Under the pieces are notes generated by a model that saw only the letters and a program-made list of their open reading frames with translations, did no database searches and had not been told where the DNA came from. A stretch of 7,492 nt of DNA from Bacteroidota bacterium. GTDB lineage: Bacteria > Bacteroidota > Bacteroidia > Flavobacteriales > Flavobacteriaceae. The stretch covers positions 1-7,492 of the forward strand of contig JAJYSO010000076.1 in the NCBI GenBank assembly GCA_021793535.1. Direction: 5' to 3'. This document shows positions 1 through 7,275 of this stretch, piece after piece. Position numbers and translations under genes: made by a program. Each line of letters opens with the position of its first letter. Position 1 is the stretch's first letter.

Positions 1-456
1 GTAACCATTAAGCTGATGGAGGGGGTGACGGATCATTGTTCCGGTGCGCGCTTGCGGGGCTCTTGGGCAGTAAACAACCCCTTGTACAAACAAGTGGTTA
101 CCGGATATCCTTATGATTTTAAAAACCCCATAGCCGGTAAAACCGGAACTACGCAAAATCAGAGTGATGGTTGGTTTATGGGAATGGTTCCCAATTTGAC
201 AACAGGAGTGTGGGTCGGAGGAGACGATCGCTCTATTCATTTTGCGGGGATGCAATATGGGCAGGGTGCCACCATGGCACTGCCGATTTGGGGAGCATAT
301 ATGAAAAAGCTCTATGCGGATAAAGAGTTGACGATTTCCGCAGAAGAATTTGAAGCTCCTGAAGAGCTTCATATCAACGTAGATTGCAGCAAAGGAGGAG
401 AGCTTCACGACCAGGAAGACGCCAATGACCCTCTTAAAGGCATACGATTGAATTAA
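1..456 (+). CDS. mrcA: Penicillin-binding protein 1A, C-terminal part (partial at the left edge)
   Basis: The frame is open from base 1 and ends at TAA 454-456, so 151 C-terminal residues are visible and the true start lies outside the window. The ATG at 16 is internal, not a start. The segment is the end of a penicillin-binding transpeptidase domain. The KTGT box (third active-site motif of serine transpeptidases) is encoded at 139-150, inside the context NPIAGKTGTTQNQSDGWFMG. It is followed by the GVWVGGDDR and ALPIWGAYM segments typical of class A PBP1A. Such proteins are anchored in the inner membrane and combine a glycosyltransferase (51) domain with a transpeptidase that cross-links peptidoglycan in the periplasm. 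The glycosyltransferase domain and the catalytic SxxK and SxN motifs are upstream and unseen. The C-terminal tail after about residue 115 is acidic and lysine-rich, with a single cysteine. The symbol is by family analogy; family assignment is very secure. Confidence 0.93.
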   Translation, partial: VTIKLMEGVTDHCSGARLRGSWAVNNPLYKQVVTGYPYDFKNPIAGKTGTTQNQSDGWFMGMVPNLTTGVWVGGDDRSIHFAGMQYGQGATMALPIWGAYMKKLYADKELTISAEEFEAPEELHINVDCSKGGELHDQEDANDPLKGIRLN

Positions 457-459
457 ATA

Positions 460-2442
460 CTAAGGGTGTTTTGAAAGTGCTCGGTGCTTGGCAAAATCGA
501 CAAAGAAGGCTAAAGATTGAGGGTTTTGCATCGCTCCTTTTTTGGCGGCTTTTTCCACAGGGATGCCCATGAGTATTTTTTTCACCGGTGCTTCCATCTT
601 CTTTCCGCTGATGGTAAGCGGAATAGCAGCCACTTTAATGATGTCGTCTGGAACATGTCGTGGAGAGAATTCTTTACGGAGTTGTTGTTGAATTTCTTTC
701 TTGACTTGGTCGGTCAGTTCATGACCTGGTTTCATCAACACGAACAAAGGCATGTAATCGCCTCCTTGAGGCAGTTCAATATTGACAATAAGGCTATCCT
801 TTATTCCGGGAACCTTGTCCACGGCTTGGTATACTTCGGCTGTTCCGATACGAACACCTTGCCGGTTTAATGTCGTGTCTGACCTTCCCAAAATGATTAC
901 CCCTTTGTGACGGGTAATTTTTACCCAATCTCCGTGGCGCCAATAGCCGGGGTACATTTCAAAATAGCTGGAACGGTAACGCACATTGTTGGAATCCCCC
1001 CAGAAATAGATGGGCATACAAGGCATGGGTTTGGTCACCACCATCTCTCCTACTTCGTTCTGCAATTTCTTCCCATTTTCATCAAAGGCGTATAGTGCAC
1101 AGCCCAAGGCTCGAGATTGTATTTCACCTTCGATGACAGGTTTCCATGGATTGCCTCCAACCCATGCGGTACAGATATCTGTACCGCCACTCATCGAGCA
1201 TAGCCACAGCTCTTTTTTAATATGCCTATAGGCAAAATCAAACCCCTCTGGGGGCAAGGGAGAACCTGTAGAGCCAATGGAGCGTAAGGCGGACAGATCG
1301 TATTCCTTATTCGGATAGACCTTGTTTTTTAAGCAGGCCATCAGGTAAGGGGCGCTGGTTCCAAAATGGTGAATGGGAAGCTTTTCTGTCAAACTCCAGA
1401 GGACGTTCAAGTTAGGGTAGCCTGCGCTGCCATCATATAAAACAATACTTGCTCCAACTAATAAAGAGGCCTGTACAAAGTTCCACATCATCCAGCCTGT
1501 TGTGGAGTACCAGAAAAAGCGTTCACCGTAGTGTACGTCATTGTGCAGGCTCAGGTATTTATAATGTTCCAATAACATCCCGCCGTGGGAATGCGTGATG
1601 GCTTTGGGCGCACCAGTTGTTCCTGAAGAATACAAGATCCAGATGGGGTGGGAAAAGGGAACTGGGACAAATTCCAAATGTGCTTCTTGCTTAATCACAT
1701 CCTCCCAGAGAACAGCACCTTCTATGGAATCAAAAGTTTCGTTCTCGTTTAGATAAGGAATGACAATGACTTTTTTTACAGAGGGCAAGTGCTTTCGAAT
1801 TTCTTTCAACTCATCCAATCGACTGTAGGCCTTTCCGTTGTAGGTGTAGCCGTCTACCGCAATTAAAACCTTAGGTTCGATTTGCTTAAAGCGATCCAAT
1901 ACACTTCCCGCACCAAAATCGGGAGAGCAGCTGCTCCAAACCGCCCCGGTTGCGTTTGTGGCTAAAAAGGAAAGCGTCGCCTGAGGGATGTTGGGTAAAT
2001 AAGCCGCGACGCGATCTCCTGTCTTCACCCCAGCTTGCTTCAAGAACTCTTGGAGTGCTGCAGTTTGTTGCTCTACAACCTTCCAGGAGATGGAAAGGGG
2101 CTGTTTTTGCCGTTCTGAGGCAAAATAGATCGCCGGATGGTCCGTTGTTTTTTGTTTAAAGACGTGTGCGGCATAATTTAAAGTACTGCCTTTAAACCAT
2201 CTCGTGTCGGGCATGCCTTCTTCGGAGCAGATCTGTTTGGGCTTATCGTGAAAGTCAATCTCAAAATACTCGGCAATACTTTGCCAAAAATCTGCTGTAT
2301 GTTCCACGGACCATTGCCACAAAGCCTCGTAGTTAGAAAAGTCTAATTGCCGGGTTTGTTGAAGAAAATGTGCATATTTTGTAAGGTTCGCCTGTGCTAA
2401 AAAACTGGAAGAAGGTTTCCATAACTCCTTTTGATCCGCCAT
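460..2442 (-). CDS. aacS: Acetoacetate--CoA ligase (acetoacetyl-CoA synthetase)
   Basis: A cytoplasmic ANL-superfamily enzyme that activates acetoacetate with ATP and CoA to acetoacetyl-CoA, AMP and PPi, feeding ketone-body, amino-acid breakdown or lipid pathways. Counting from the longest frame (670 aa from ATG 2472), an N-terminal acyl-CoA-synthetase cap lies at about 40-105. The P-loop YSSGTTGAPKA is at 281-291, SGGTDICTAW at 428-437, HGD at 513-515 and the hinge RSDTTLNRQGVRIGTAE at 530-546. The C-terminal SGKKMEAPVKKIL (622-634) carries the adenylation lysine and is the acetoacetate-ligase form, unlike the SGKIMRR form of acetyl-CoA synthetase. Length fits the family (about 650 aa). I prefer the ATG at 2442 (660 aa): the protein then begins MADQKELWKPSS, the usual start of family members, and a possible -7 element lies just upstream. 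ATG 2472 remains possible. There is no clear Shine-Dalgarno. The stop is 3 bases from the convergent PBP1A stop. The gene is separated from accD by a terminator, so it is probably transcribed alone. Confidence 0.95.
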   Translation of the reverse strand: MADQKELWKPSSSFLAQANLTKYAHFLQQTRQLDFSNYEALWQWSVEHTADFWQSIAEYFEIDFHDKPKQICSEEGMPDTRWFKGSTLNYAAHVFKQKTTDHPAIYFASERQKQPLSISWKVVEQQTAALQEFLKQAGVKTGDRVAAYLPNIPQATLSFLATNATGAVWSSCSPDFGAGSVLDRFKQIEPKVLIAVDGYTYNGKAYSRLDELKEIRKHLPSVKKVIVIPYLNENETFDSIEGAVLWEDVIKQEAHLEFVPVPFSHPIWILYSSGTTGAPKAITHSHGGMLLEHYKYLSLHNDVHYGERFFWYSTTGWMMWNFVQASLLVGASIVLYDGSAGYPNLNVLWSLTEKLPIHHFGTSAPYLMACLKNKVYPNKEYDLSALRSIGSTGSPLPPEGFDFAYRHIKKELWLCSMSGGTDICTAWVGGNPWKPVIEGEIQSRALGCALYAFDENGKKLQNEVGEMVVTKPMPCMPIYFWGDSNNVRYRSSYFEMYPGYWRHGDWVKITRHKGVIILGRSDTTLNRQGVRIGTAEVYQAVDKVPGIKDSLIVNIELPQGGDYMPLFVLMKPGHELTDQVKKEIQQQLRKEFSPRHVPDDIIKVAAIPLTISGKKMEAPVKKILMGIPVEKAAKKGAMQNPQSLAFFVDFAKHRALSKHP

Positions 2443-2475
2443 CTTTTTTGCTCTAAAGTACGTAATTTCCATTAA

Positions 2476-2483
2476 AAAATATA
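2476..2483 (-). promoter_or_regulatory. Possible -7 promoter element for the acetoacetate--CoA ligase gene
   Basis: The minus strand reads TATATTTT, which matches 7 of 8 positions of the Bacteroidota -7 consensus TAnnTTTG. No TTG is seen at the expected 17-23 base spacing upstream; an AT-rich TTTAAA stretch lies about 25 bases away. If used, transcription would begin near 2470, at or just inside the longest reading frame. That would favour the downstream ATG at 2442, with a leader of roughly 28 bases. AT-rich DNA makes chance matches common, so this is a weak call. Confidence 0.2.
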
Positions 2484-2594
2484 GTTTTTATCTAGCGGCT
2501 TGCTTTTTAAATCACGCGATTGGGTATTGAATTTGAAGAGGAGAAGCCCAAAGAGCAGCAGCGAAACAACGCCCCTGGTTGACGGTTCCTTTTT

Positions 2595-2636
2595 AAAAAA
2601 AAGCCCTAGCACTGTTCAAAGAAGAAGTACTAGGGC
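2595..2636 (-). terminator. Rho-independent terminator after accD
   Basis: On the minus strand, the arms GCCCTAGTAC (2636-2627) and GTGCTAGGGC (2612-2603) form a stem of 7 G/C-rich pairs, one mismatch and 2 more pairs, around a loop of 14 bases. The stem is followed directly by a run of eight T (2602-2595). It starts 24 bases past the accD stop. The T-run is on the minus-strand side, so it stops transcription coming from accD and keeps it from the acetoacetate--CoA ligase gene downstream. On the plus strand the hairpin is followed by GAGG rather than T, so it is not bidirectional. Confidence 0.85.
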
Positions 2637-2660
2637 GAGGTATTGTTCTTAATAGTGCTG

Positions 2661-3518
2661 TTAATCTCTTACCTTTTGGTTTCGTACCATATCGATATAA
2701 AGGTTTACTTTATCTTTTAGATCATGGCGTTTTACGATAAAATCTAGAAACCCGTGCTCTAAGAGAAACTCAGATCGTTGAAAGCCTTCGGGCAAGCTTT
2801 TCCCTGTCGTGTCTTTAACGACTCTGGGACCGGCAAAACCAATCAGTGCTCCAGGCTCTGCAATGTTAATATCGCCGAGCATGGCAAAGGAAGCGGTTAC
2901 CCCCCCGGTTGTGGGATCTGTATTTAAAGCGATATAGGGAATTCCCGCATCGGCTAACTGTGCTAATTTTACGGAAGTTTTAGCCATTTGCATCAGGGAA
3001 AGCACAGCCTCCATCATTCGCGCTCCTCCTGACTTGGAAATAATCATTAGTGGGGTATTATGTTCCAAACAGTAATCGACGGCTCGGGCGATCTTTTCTC
3101 CCACAACCGATCCCATGGACCCTCCAATGAACGAAAAGTCCATGCAAGCCACAACTAATTCTTCTCCTTTGGATTTTCCTACCGCCACTCGAATGGCATC
3201 TTTTAAGTCCGTTTTTTTTTGGGCGGCTTTGAGTCGGTCAGTGTATTTTTTTCGATCTTCAAAATTCAGCGGATCTTTAGACTCTAAATTTTTATCCAAC
3301 TCTTTGTACTCGTCACCGTCGAAGAGGATTCGGAAGTACTCTTTACTTCCAATCCGGACGTGATAGCCGTCTTCAGGACTGACGTATAAATTATCCCGTA
3401 ACTCGTCTGCATCCACTACTTTTCCAGTAGGGGATTTATACCACAGTCCTTTAGGAATGTCTTTCTTATCCTTTGTCGCGGTTTGAATCCCTTTCTTTTT
3501 TCTTGTAAACCAAGCCAT
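2661..3518 (-). CDS. accD: Acetyl-CoA carboxylase carboxyltransferase, beta subunit
   Basis: With AccA it forms the carboxyltransferase that moves CO2 from carboxy-biotin on AccB to acetyl-CoA, giving malonyl-CoA, the committed step of fatty-acid synthesis in the cytoplasm. The 285-aa protein carries the crotonase-fold motifs GGSMGSVVGE (132-141), SKSGGARMMEA (161-171), DPTTGGVTASFAMLGD (201-216), EPGALIGFAGPR (221-232) and LPEGFQRSEFLLEHG (242-256), all close to E. coli AccD. Oddly, the N-terminal zinc ribbon has none of its four cysteines. E. coli CDSC aligns with S29-P30-T31-G32, and CPKC with S47-P48-E49-D50; the surrounding sequence is still alignable. As far as I recall, this loss is shared by flavobacterial AccD, so the gene is presumably functional. 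The protein is also shorter at the C-terminus than E. coli AccD (about 304 aa). It lies 41 bases after fbaA with no terminator between, so the two are probably co-transcribed. The accA partner is not in the window. Confidence 0.97.
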   Translation of the reverse strand: MAWFTRKKKGIQTATKDKKDIPKGLWYKSPTGKVVDADELRDNLYVSPEDGYHVRIGSKEYFRILFDGDEYKELDKNLESKDPLNFEDRKKYTDRLKAAQKKTDLKDAIRVAVGKSKGEELVVACMDFSFIGGSMGSVVGEKIARAVDYCLEHNTPLMIISKSGGARMMEAVLSLMQMAKTSVKLAQLADAGIPYIALNTDPTTGGVTASFAMLGDINIAEPGALIGFAGPRVVKDTTGKSLPEGFQRSEFLLEHGFLDFIVKRHDLKDKVNLYIDMVRNQKVRD

Positions 3519-3559
3519 CTTTCTCTATGTTAAAATTTTAATCTCGTTGTGATTGTAGG

Positions 3560-4633
3560 TTATTTACTCAATGAGTTGACGTTCTGAAGGTCTTCAAAGG
3601 CTTTGCTCAGACGTTCTACAAAAGTGAGTTCCCCTTTGCGTAACCAGACGCGTGGATCGTAGTATTTTTTATTGGGGATATCTTCTCCATCGGGATTCCC
3701 TACTTGTGTGTTTAAATAAGCTTTGCGTTGGTCCATATAATCTCGAACGCCTCGGGTAAATCCAAACTGCAAATCGGTATCGATATTGAACTTGACCACT
3801 CCATAACTGATCGCTTCTCTGATTTCCTCAATTGAAGATCCACTCCCGCCATGGAAAACCAAGTCTAGAGGATTGTGTCCTAAACCATATTTTTCACTGA
3901 CGTAATCTTGAGAGGCTCTTAGTATTTTGGGATTTAATTTTACATTTCCCGGTTTGTACACTCCGTGTACATTTCCAAAAGAAGCTGCAATTGTAAATTG
4001 ATCTGAAACCTTACTTAATTCTTGATAAGCATAAGCGACATCTTCGGGTTGTGTATAGAGCTTGGAATTGTCTACATCCGAATTATCCACGCCGTCTTCT
4101 TCTCCTCCAGTCATGCCCAATTCGATTTCCAAGGTCATGCCCATTTTGCTCATTCGTTCCAGATAACGTTTGGATGTCTCTACGTTTTCTTTTAGGCTGA
4201 ATGGACTTAAATCGATCATATGAGAGCTGTATAAAGGCTCTCCCGTCCTTTTGAAATATGCTTCTCCAGCGTCGAGTAGCCCGTCAATCCATGGTAGTTT
4301 TTCTTTGTGGCAGTGGTCGGTATGAAGAATTACCGTGGCTCCATAGGCTTCTGCCAAATCGCGAACGTGCTTTGCCCCTGTAATCGCCCCCAGAATAGCC
4401 GCGTGTTCTTTGGTGTTATCCAAACCTTTACCGGCATTGAATGCCGCACCTCCATTGGAAAACTGAAGGATTACCGGTGCGTTCATCTTGACGGCAGTTT
4501 CTAAAACCGCATTGATGGTATTGGAGCCGGTGACATTTGCTGCCGGAAGGGCGTATCCATGTTTTTTGGCGTGTTTAAAGATGGCCTGAACTGCTTTGCC
4601 GGTGGCCACTCCCGGTCTAATTTCTTGAGCCAT
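3560..4633 (-). CDS. fbaA: Class II fructose-bisphosphate aldolase
   Basis: A zinc-dependent cytoplasmic enzyme that interconverts fructose 1,6-bisphosphate with dihydroxyacetone phosphate and glyceraldehyde 3-phosphate in glycolysis and gluconeogenesis. At 357 aa it aligns nearly end to end with E. coli FbaA (359 aa) with a constant offset of 3. The catalytic aspartate is D106 and the zinc ligands are H107 (in ILHTDHC), H223 (in FGNVHGVYKPGN) and H261 (in LVFHGGSGS). E171 lies in LEIELG, and the phosphate-binding segment NIDTD is at 283-287. The insert with GGEEDGVDNS marks the type A (E. coli/yeast-like) subgroup. Nothing is missing or broken. The ATG at 4633 gives the expected N-terminus (MAQEIRPGVATGKAV). 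The leader is A/T-rich with no evident Shine-Dalgarno, as usual in Bacteroidota. It lies 47 bases after the TamL-like gene and 41 bases before accD, so it is likely the first gene of an fbaA-accD transcript. Confidence 0.98.
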   Translation of the reverse strand: MAQEIRPGVATGKAVQAIFKHAKKHGYALPAANVTGSNTINAVLETAVKMNAPVILQFSNGGAAFNAGKGLDNTKEHAAILGAITGAKHVRDLAEAYGATVILHTDHCHKEKLPWIDGLLDAGEAYFKRTGEPLYSSHMIDLSPFSLKENVETSKRYLERMSKMGMTLEIELGMTGGEEDGVDNSDVDNSKLYTQPEDVAYAYQELSKVSDQFTIAASFGNVHGVYKPGNVKLNPKILRASQDYVSEKYGLGHNPLDLVFHGGSGSSIEEIREAISYGVVKFNIDTDLQFGFTRGVRDYMDQRKAYLNTQVGNPDGEDIPNKKYYDPRVWLRKGELTFVERLSKAFEDLQNVNSLSK

Positions 4634-4659
4634 AATAAGTTTAGTTTTTCTAATGGGAA

Positions 4660-4667
4660 CAAAATTA
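4660..4667 (-). promoter_or_regulatory. Candidate -7 promoter element for fbaA-accD
   Basis: The minus strand reads TAATTTTG, a perfect match to the Bacteroidota -7 consensus TAnnTTTG. It lies 26 bases before the fbaA ATG, in the short gap after the TamL-like stop. The expected start point would leave a leader of about 20 bases. No TTG is found 17-23 bases upstream (only T-rich sequence overlapping the stop codon region), so the -33 half is missing. It may be an internal promoter for fbaA-accD in addition to read-through from the gene upstream. Confidence 0.4.
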
Positions 4668-4680
4668 AGAAATAAAACGG

Positions 4681-7254
4681 TTAAAAGGGATAATTAATAC
4701 CTACATTCAAAACCGAGTGGGCAAAATTATAGTCTTCGAACCACTTTTTCTTGTCATGTGCTGGGTTATATGTCTTAAAGCCCAAATCCAGGCGGATTAC
4801 GAAAAAATCAAAGTCATATCGCAGCCCTATTCCCGATCCTACCGCCAATTCTTTTAGATCTGAAAGGGTAGAAAAACGCGCGCGCTGATCGCGGACGTTA
4901 TCCATCACGTTCCAGATGTTGCCCACATCCACGAATACGGCACTGTTCAAGGCGCCTAACAGGTTGAATCGATATTCGATATTGAGCCCTAGTTTCATAT
5001 TTGCTTCATTAAACTCATTGGGTCCCCCAGTACTTCCAGGCCCTAAGTCATAGGGTCTCCAGCCTCGGTTATCGTTGGAACCCCCGGCGAAAAAGCTTCT
5101 TACAAACGGAATGCTGTTCGCATTTCCATAAGGGATGGCTATCCCTCCCATGGCTTTAAAGGCCAGCACATTTTTGTGGCCGAGGTCCCAGTGTTTGATA
5201 AAGTGGACTTCTCCTTTTAAATATTGAGAAAATCGAACCCCCGCAATGCTGTAATACCCGTTTTTTTTCGGACGATTTAACATGGAAGAGAGCAGTGCCA
5301 AACTATTCCCCACCGCCTCGAAATGTAGTCTGAATTGCGTGAATTGTTCGTCGTAAATATTTTTTCGGGTATTGCGGGAAAAATCGATGCTGGAGCCAAA
5401 GATCATATTGTTTTCGCTCAGCCGCTCCTTACGTTCCACAAGAGACCTAAAGTCTCGGCTTTCCTCTGGATTTAAATTGAAGTCCACACCTTGTTTGTAA
5501 TCCTGGATAAAGGCATCCACGCCTTTTGAAATTTGCAAGCGGGGAGTCGTACTCAATACAGGATTTTCTTGCTCAAAATAATCTGGATTGATCCGTTCGA
5601 CATGATTTTGTGCGATGCGATTGATCTGTTCAAAGGAGTTTCTATAGACGTTAAAGTAATTTTGCGTGTTCAGGTTTCTAACGTACTGAAGGTCTACAAG
5701 GCTGAAAAGCCAGTTGTGTTCTTGATCTGGTCGCCATCTGAAACTGTATTTTCCAGTTAGGTTTTGTTTATCTAAGCCGATGTTGTGCTGCAAGCTGGCC
5801 CCTGCGCTGAATACGGTAAAGGGAGACATGGTTTTGGGGACAATGCGGTTGACTTGGAAAGGGAAAATAATTTTTGGTACGTTCAAACGGGCATCAGCAC
5901 CGATTTCTGAGATGTTGAAAAAACGATTTTTAGTTGTTACAGAAGCGTCTGTAGAAGATCCGATGCTGGCCCGTATCCCGAGCTCTAACGTTTCTAATCC
6001 ATGAAAGACATTTCTGACCAGTAAGGAGGTTCCTGCGCGTATGCCAAAGTCTTGAATGTTACTTCGGGAGACGTCGAGGTCGTATGTCATTCCAAACTTT
6101 TTTCGGGGCTTTAAAAACAAATTTGCAATCAGGTTGGTCTTTGTGCTGTCTCGGGGGTCTTCCATGTATTTTATTTCCGGATACTGAAAAATGCCAATAT
6201 CCATCATCCGGTCATAGGTTAACGAGCGATCTCGGTCCCTGAAAACATCTCCTTTTTTGATAAAAACAGCATCGGTTAACGCTCGAGGACGGTATTTGGA
6301 GGGGCCAGAACTGTAGAGCGTATAGGTCTCGTAATGGAGGCTGTCAGTGATCGGAAGCAGCGTTTGCTCTCGGCTGTAATTGCTGAAAATATTGACATCG
6401 CTGATGTGGCGGGTTTTAAAAGGAACGGTTATAGTCGTGTCATTTTGCTTTACTTCCCGGTTGGCGATGACGGTCTCGATATGTATTTTTTGGCCTGTTC
6501 CCACCGTATCCGCATTAAAGGAGATGTTGTCTTGATCAAAGTAATACAGTCCGCGATTGCGAAAAAGGCGGGTCAGGCGTTCGCGCTCCAGGGCAAAATT
6601 TCGAACCTCAAACTGTTGTCCACTTTTGATAAAACGCTGGTCCTTTGTTTCTTGATAAAGGGAGTCGATTACTTCACTTTGGAAAAAGGTGGATAAGGAA
6701 TCTATGGTATAGGGTTCCCCTCGATCTACTTCATAGGTAACCTGCGCTCTTTTTTTGGGTAAGGTGTCTATTGTAAAGGTACTTTTGGTATCGAACCACC
6801 CCAGGCTCCAATACCAATCTTGCAGGCGTTCAGCAGATTTGGCCGATTTTGTACTGTCTACGATATGGGGAGGCTCTCCGACATTTTTTTTGAATGTTTG
6901 CCAGTTGACGTAGTCTTCTTTTAATTTATAAACCTGTTTTTTAGAGAGGAGTTTGTTTAAGTGTTGTTCGCGTTTGGGCTTTCTGTACAGCCAGCTATCG
7001 AAGAGGGAATCGGGATTGGGTTTTGCCAAATTGTAAAGGTGGAGTTTTAACGGAAAATTGATCAGTGGAAGCGTGCCATTAGGCTCCTGTTCCAATTGGC
7101 TGAATACTTTTCGCTCAGAAATTTTTAAGCTGTCCACTCGAATTTTATTTTTTACTAGAAGCAGCTCTCCCTCCTTTACACGTTTTACCGCATTGCAGGA
7201 TATAAAGGCCGTAGCCAATAGAATAAATAGTATTTTTGCAAGCAAGGATCTCAA
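4681..7254 (-). CDS. tamL: TamL-like lipoprotein outer-membrane assembly factor (BamA/TamA family)
   Basis: An Omp85-superfamily protein, with POTRA domains in the periplasm and a 16-stranded-type barrel in the outer membrane, expected to help insert or move outer-membrane proteins. Counting from ATG 7308 (875 aa), a hydrophobic signal ends in the lipobox-like AFISC with C38 as the lipidated cysteine. POTRA-like repeats span about 45-400; the barrel domain follows from about 405 and includes the NRGW motif (747-750), the counterpart of the BamA/TamA loop-6 RGF/RGY motif. The protein ends in GINYPF with the terminal phenylalanine of a beta-signal. A lipid-anchored TamA form is known from Bacteroidota as TamL, normally partnered by TamB, which is not in this window. 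I place the start at TTG 7254 (857 aa): it gives a compact signal MRSLLAKILFILLATAFISC, removes an 18-base overlap with the divergent methyltransferase gene, and lies just after a good promoter. The start and the name are less sure than the family. Confidence 0.88.
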   Translation of the reverse strand: MRSLLAKILFILLATAFISCNAVKRVKEGELLLVKNKIRVDSLKISERKVFSQLEQEPNGTLPLINFPLKLHLYNLAKPNPDSLFDSWLYRKPKREQHLNKLLSKKQVYKLKEDYVNWQTFKKNVGEPPHIVDSTKSAKSAERLQDWYWSLGWFDTKSTFTIDTLPKKRAQVTYEVDRGEPYTIDSLSTFFQSEVIDSLYQETKDQRFIKSGQQFEVRNFALERERLTRLFRNRGLYYFDQDNISFNADTVGTGQKIHIETVIANREVKQNDTTITVPFKTRHISDVNIFSNYSREQTLLPITDSLHYETYTLYSSGPSKYRPRALTDAVFIKKGDVFRDRDRSLTYDRMMDIGIFQYPEIKYMEDPRDSTKTNLIANLFLKPRKKFGMTYDLDVSRSNIQDFGIRAGTSLLVRNVFHGLETLELGIRASIGSSTDASVTTKNRFFNISEIGADARLNVPKIIFPFQVNRIVPKTMSPFTVFSAGASLQHNIGLDKQNLTGKYSFRWRPDQEHNWLFSLVDLQYVRNLNTQNYFNVYRNSFEQINRIAQNHVERINPDYFEQENPVLSTTPRLQISKGVDAFIQDYKQGVDFNLNPEESRDFRSLVERKERLSENNMIFGSSIDFSRNTRKNIYDEQFTQFRLHFEAVGNSLALLSSMLNRPKKNGYYSIAGVRFSQYLKGEVHFIKHWDLGHKNVLAFKAMGGIAIPYGNANSIPFVRSFFAGGSNDNRGWRPYDLGPGSTGGPNEFNEANMKLGLNIEYRFNLLGALNSAVFVDVGNIWNVMDNVRDQRARFSTLSDLKELAVGSGIGLRYDFDFFVIRLDLGFKTYNPAHDKKKWFEDYNFAHSVLNVGINYPF
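7231..7238 (+). promoter_or_regulatory. Possible -7 element for the RNA methyltransferase gene
   Basis: The plus strand reads TATTTTTG, a perfect TAnnTTTG match, 52 bases before the methyltransferase ATG and inside the signal-peptide codons of the TamL-like gene. No TTG lies at suitable spacing upstream (nearest at 7193-7195, 35 bases away). A poorer alternative is TAATTTAA at 7264-7271 (6 of 8), with a TTTG ending at 7238, 25 bases upstream. One of these may drive the plus-strand gene; the call is weak. Confidence 0.22.
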
Positions 7255-7275
7255 CGAAAAGACTAATTTAAGGCT

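Larger units (their letters stand above)
2443..2660. other. Intergenic region between accD and the acetoacetate--CoA ligase gene
   Basis: This non-coding stretch holds the accD terminator at 2595-2636 and, nearer the ligase gene, a weak -7-like element. Between them (about 2484-2594) I see no start-bearing reading frame, no tRNA-like fold and no repeat. No strong promoter with both -33 and -7 elements is visible, so how the ligase gene is transcribed is unresolved. Confidence 0.6.

Noticed and set aside
517..870. Plus-strand open frame of 117 codons inside the acetoacetate--CoA ligase gene
   Set aside because: It lies antisense to strongly conserved ligase coding sequence, is rich in F, H and C as expected of a shadow frame, and resembles no family I know.
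2511..2582. Plus-strand readable stretch with a charged composition (IEFEEEKPKEQQRNNAPG, then TGA) in the intergenic region
   Set aside because: There is a stop just upstream (2508-2510) and no start codon, and it is only about 23 codons. It could be a remnant of a gene tail, but nothing else supports that.
3363..3438. Idea that AccD is a damaged pseudogene because the zinc cysteines are missing
   Set aside because: The frame is intact, all catalytic-domain motifs are present, and the replaced segment is an orderly substitution rather than a deletion or frameshift.
3530..3541. Perfect 12-base AT palindrome (TTAAAATTTTAA) between fbaA and accD
   Set aside because: Short AT-only palindromes are frequent by chance in such DNA. 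There is no T-run or G/C stem for a terminator and no known operator match.
6334..6696. Plus-strand open frame of 120 codons inside the TamL-like gene
   Set aside because: It is antisense to the POTRA region of a well-supported gene, has no promoter or ribosome-binding site, and shows no recognisable domain.
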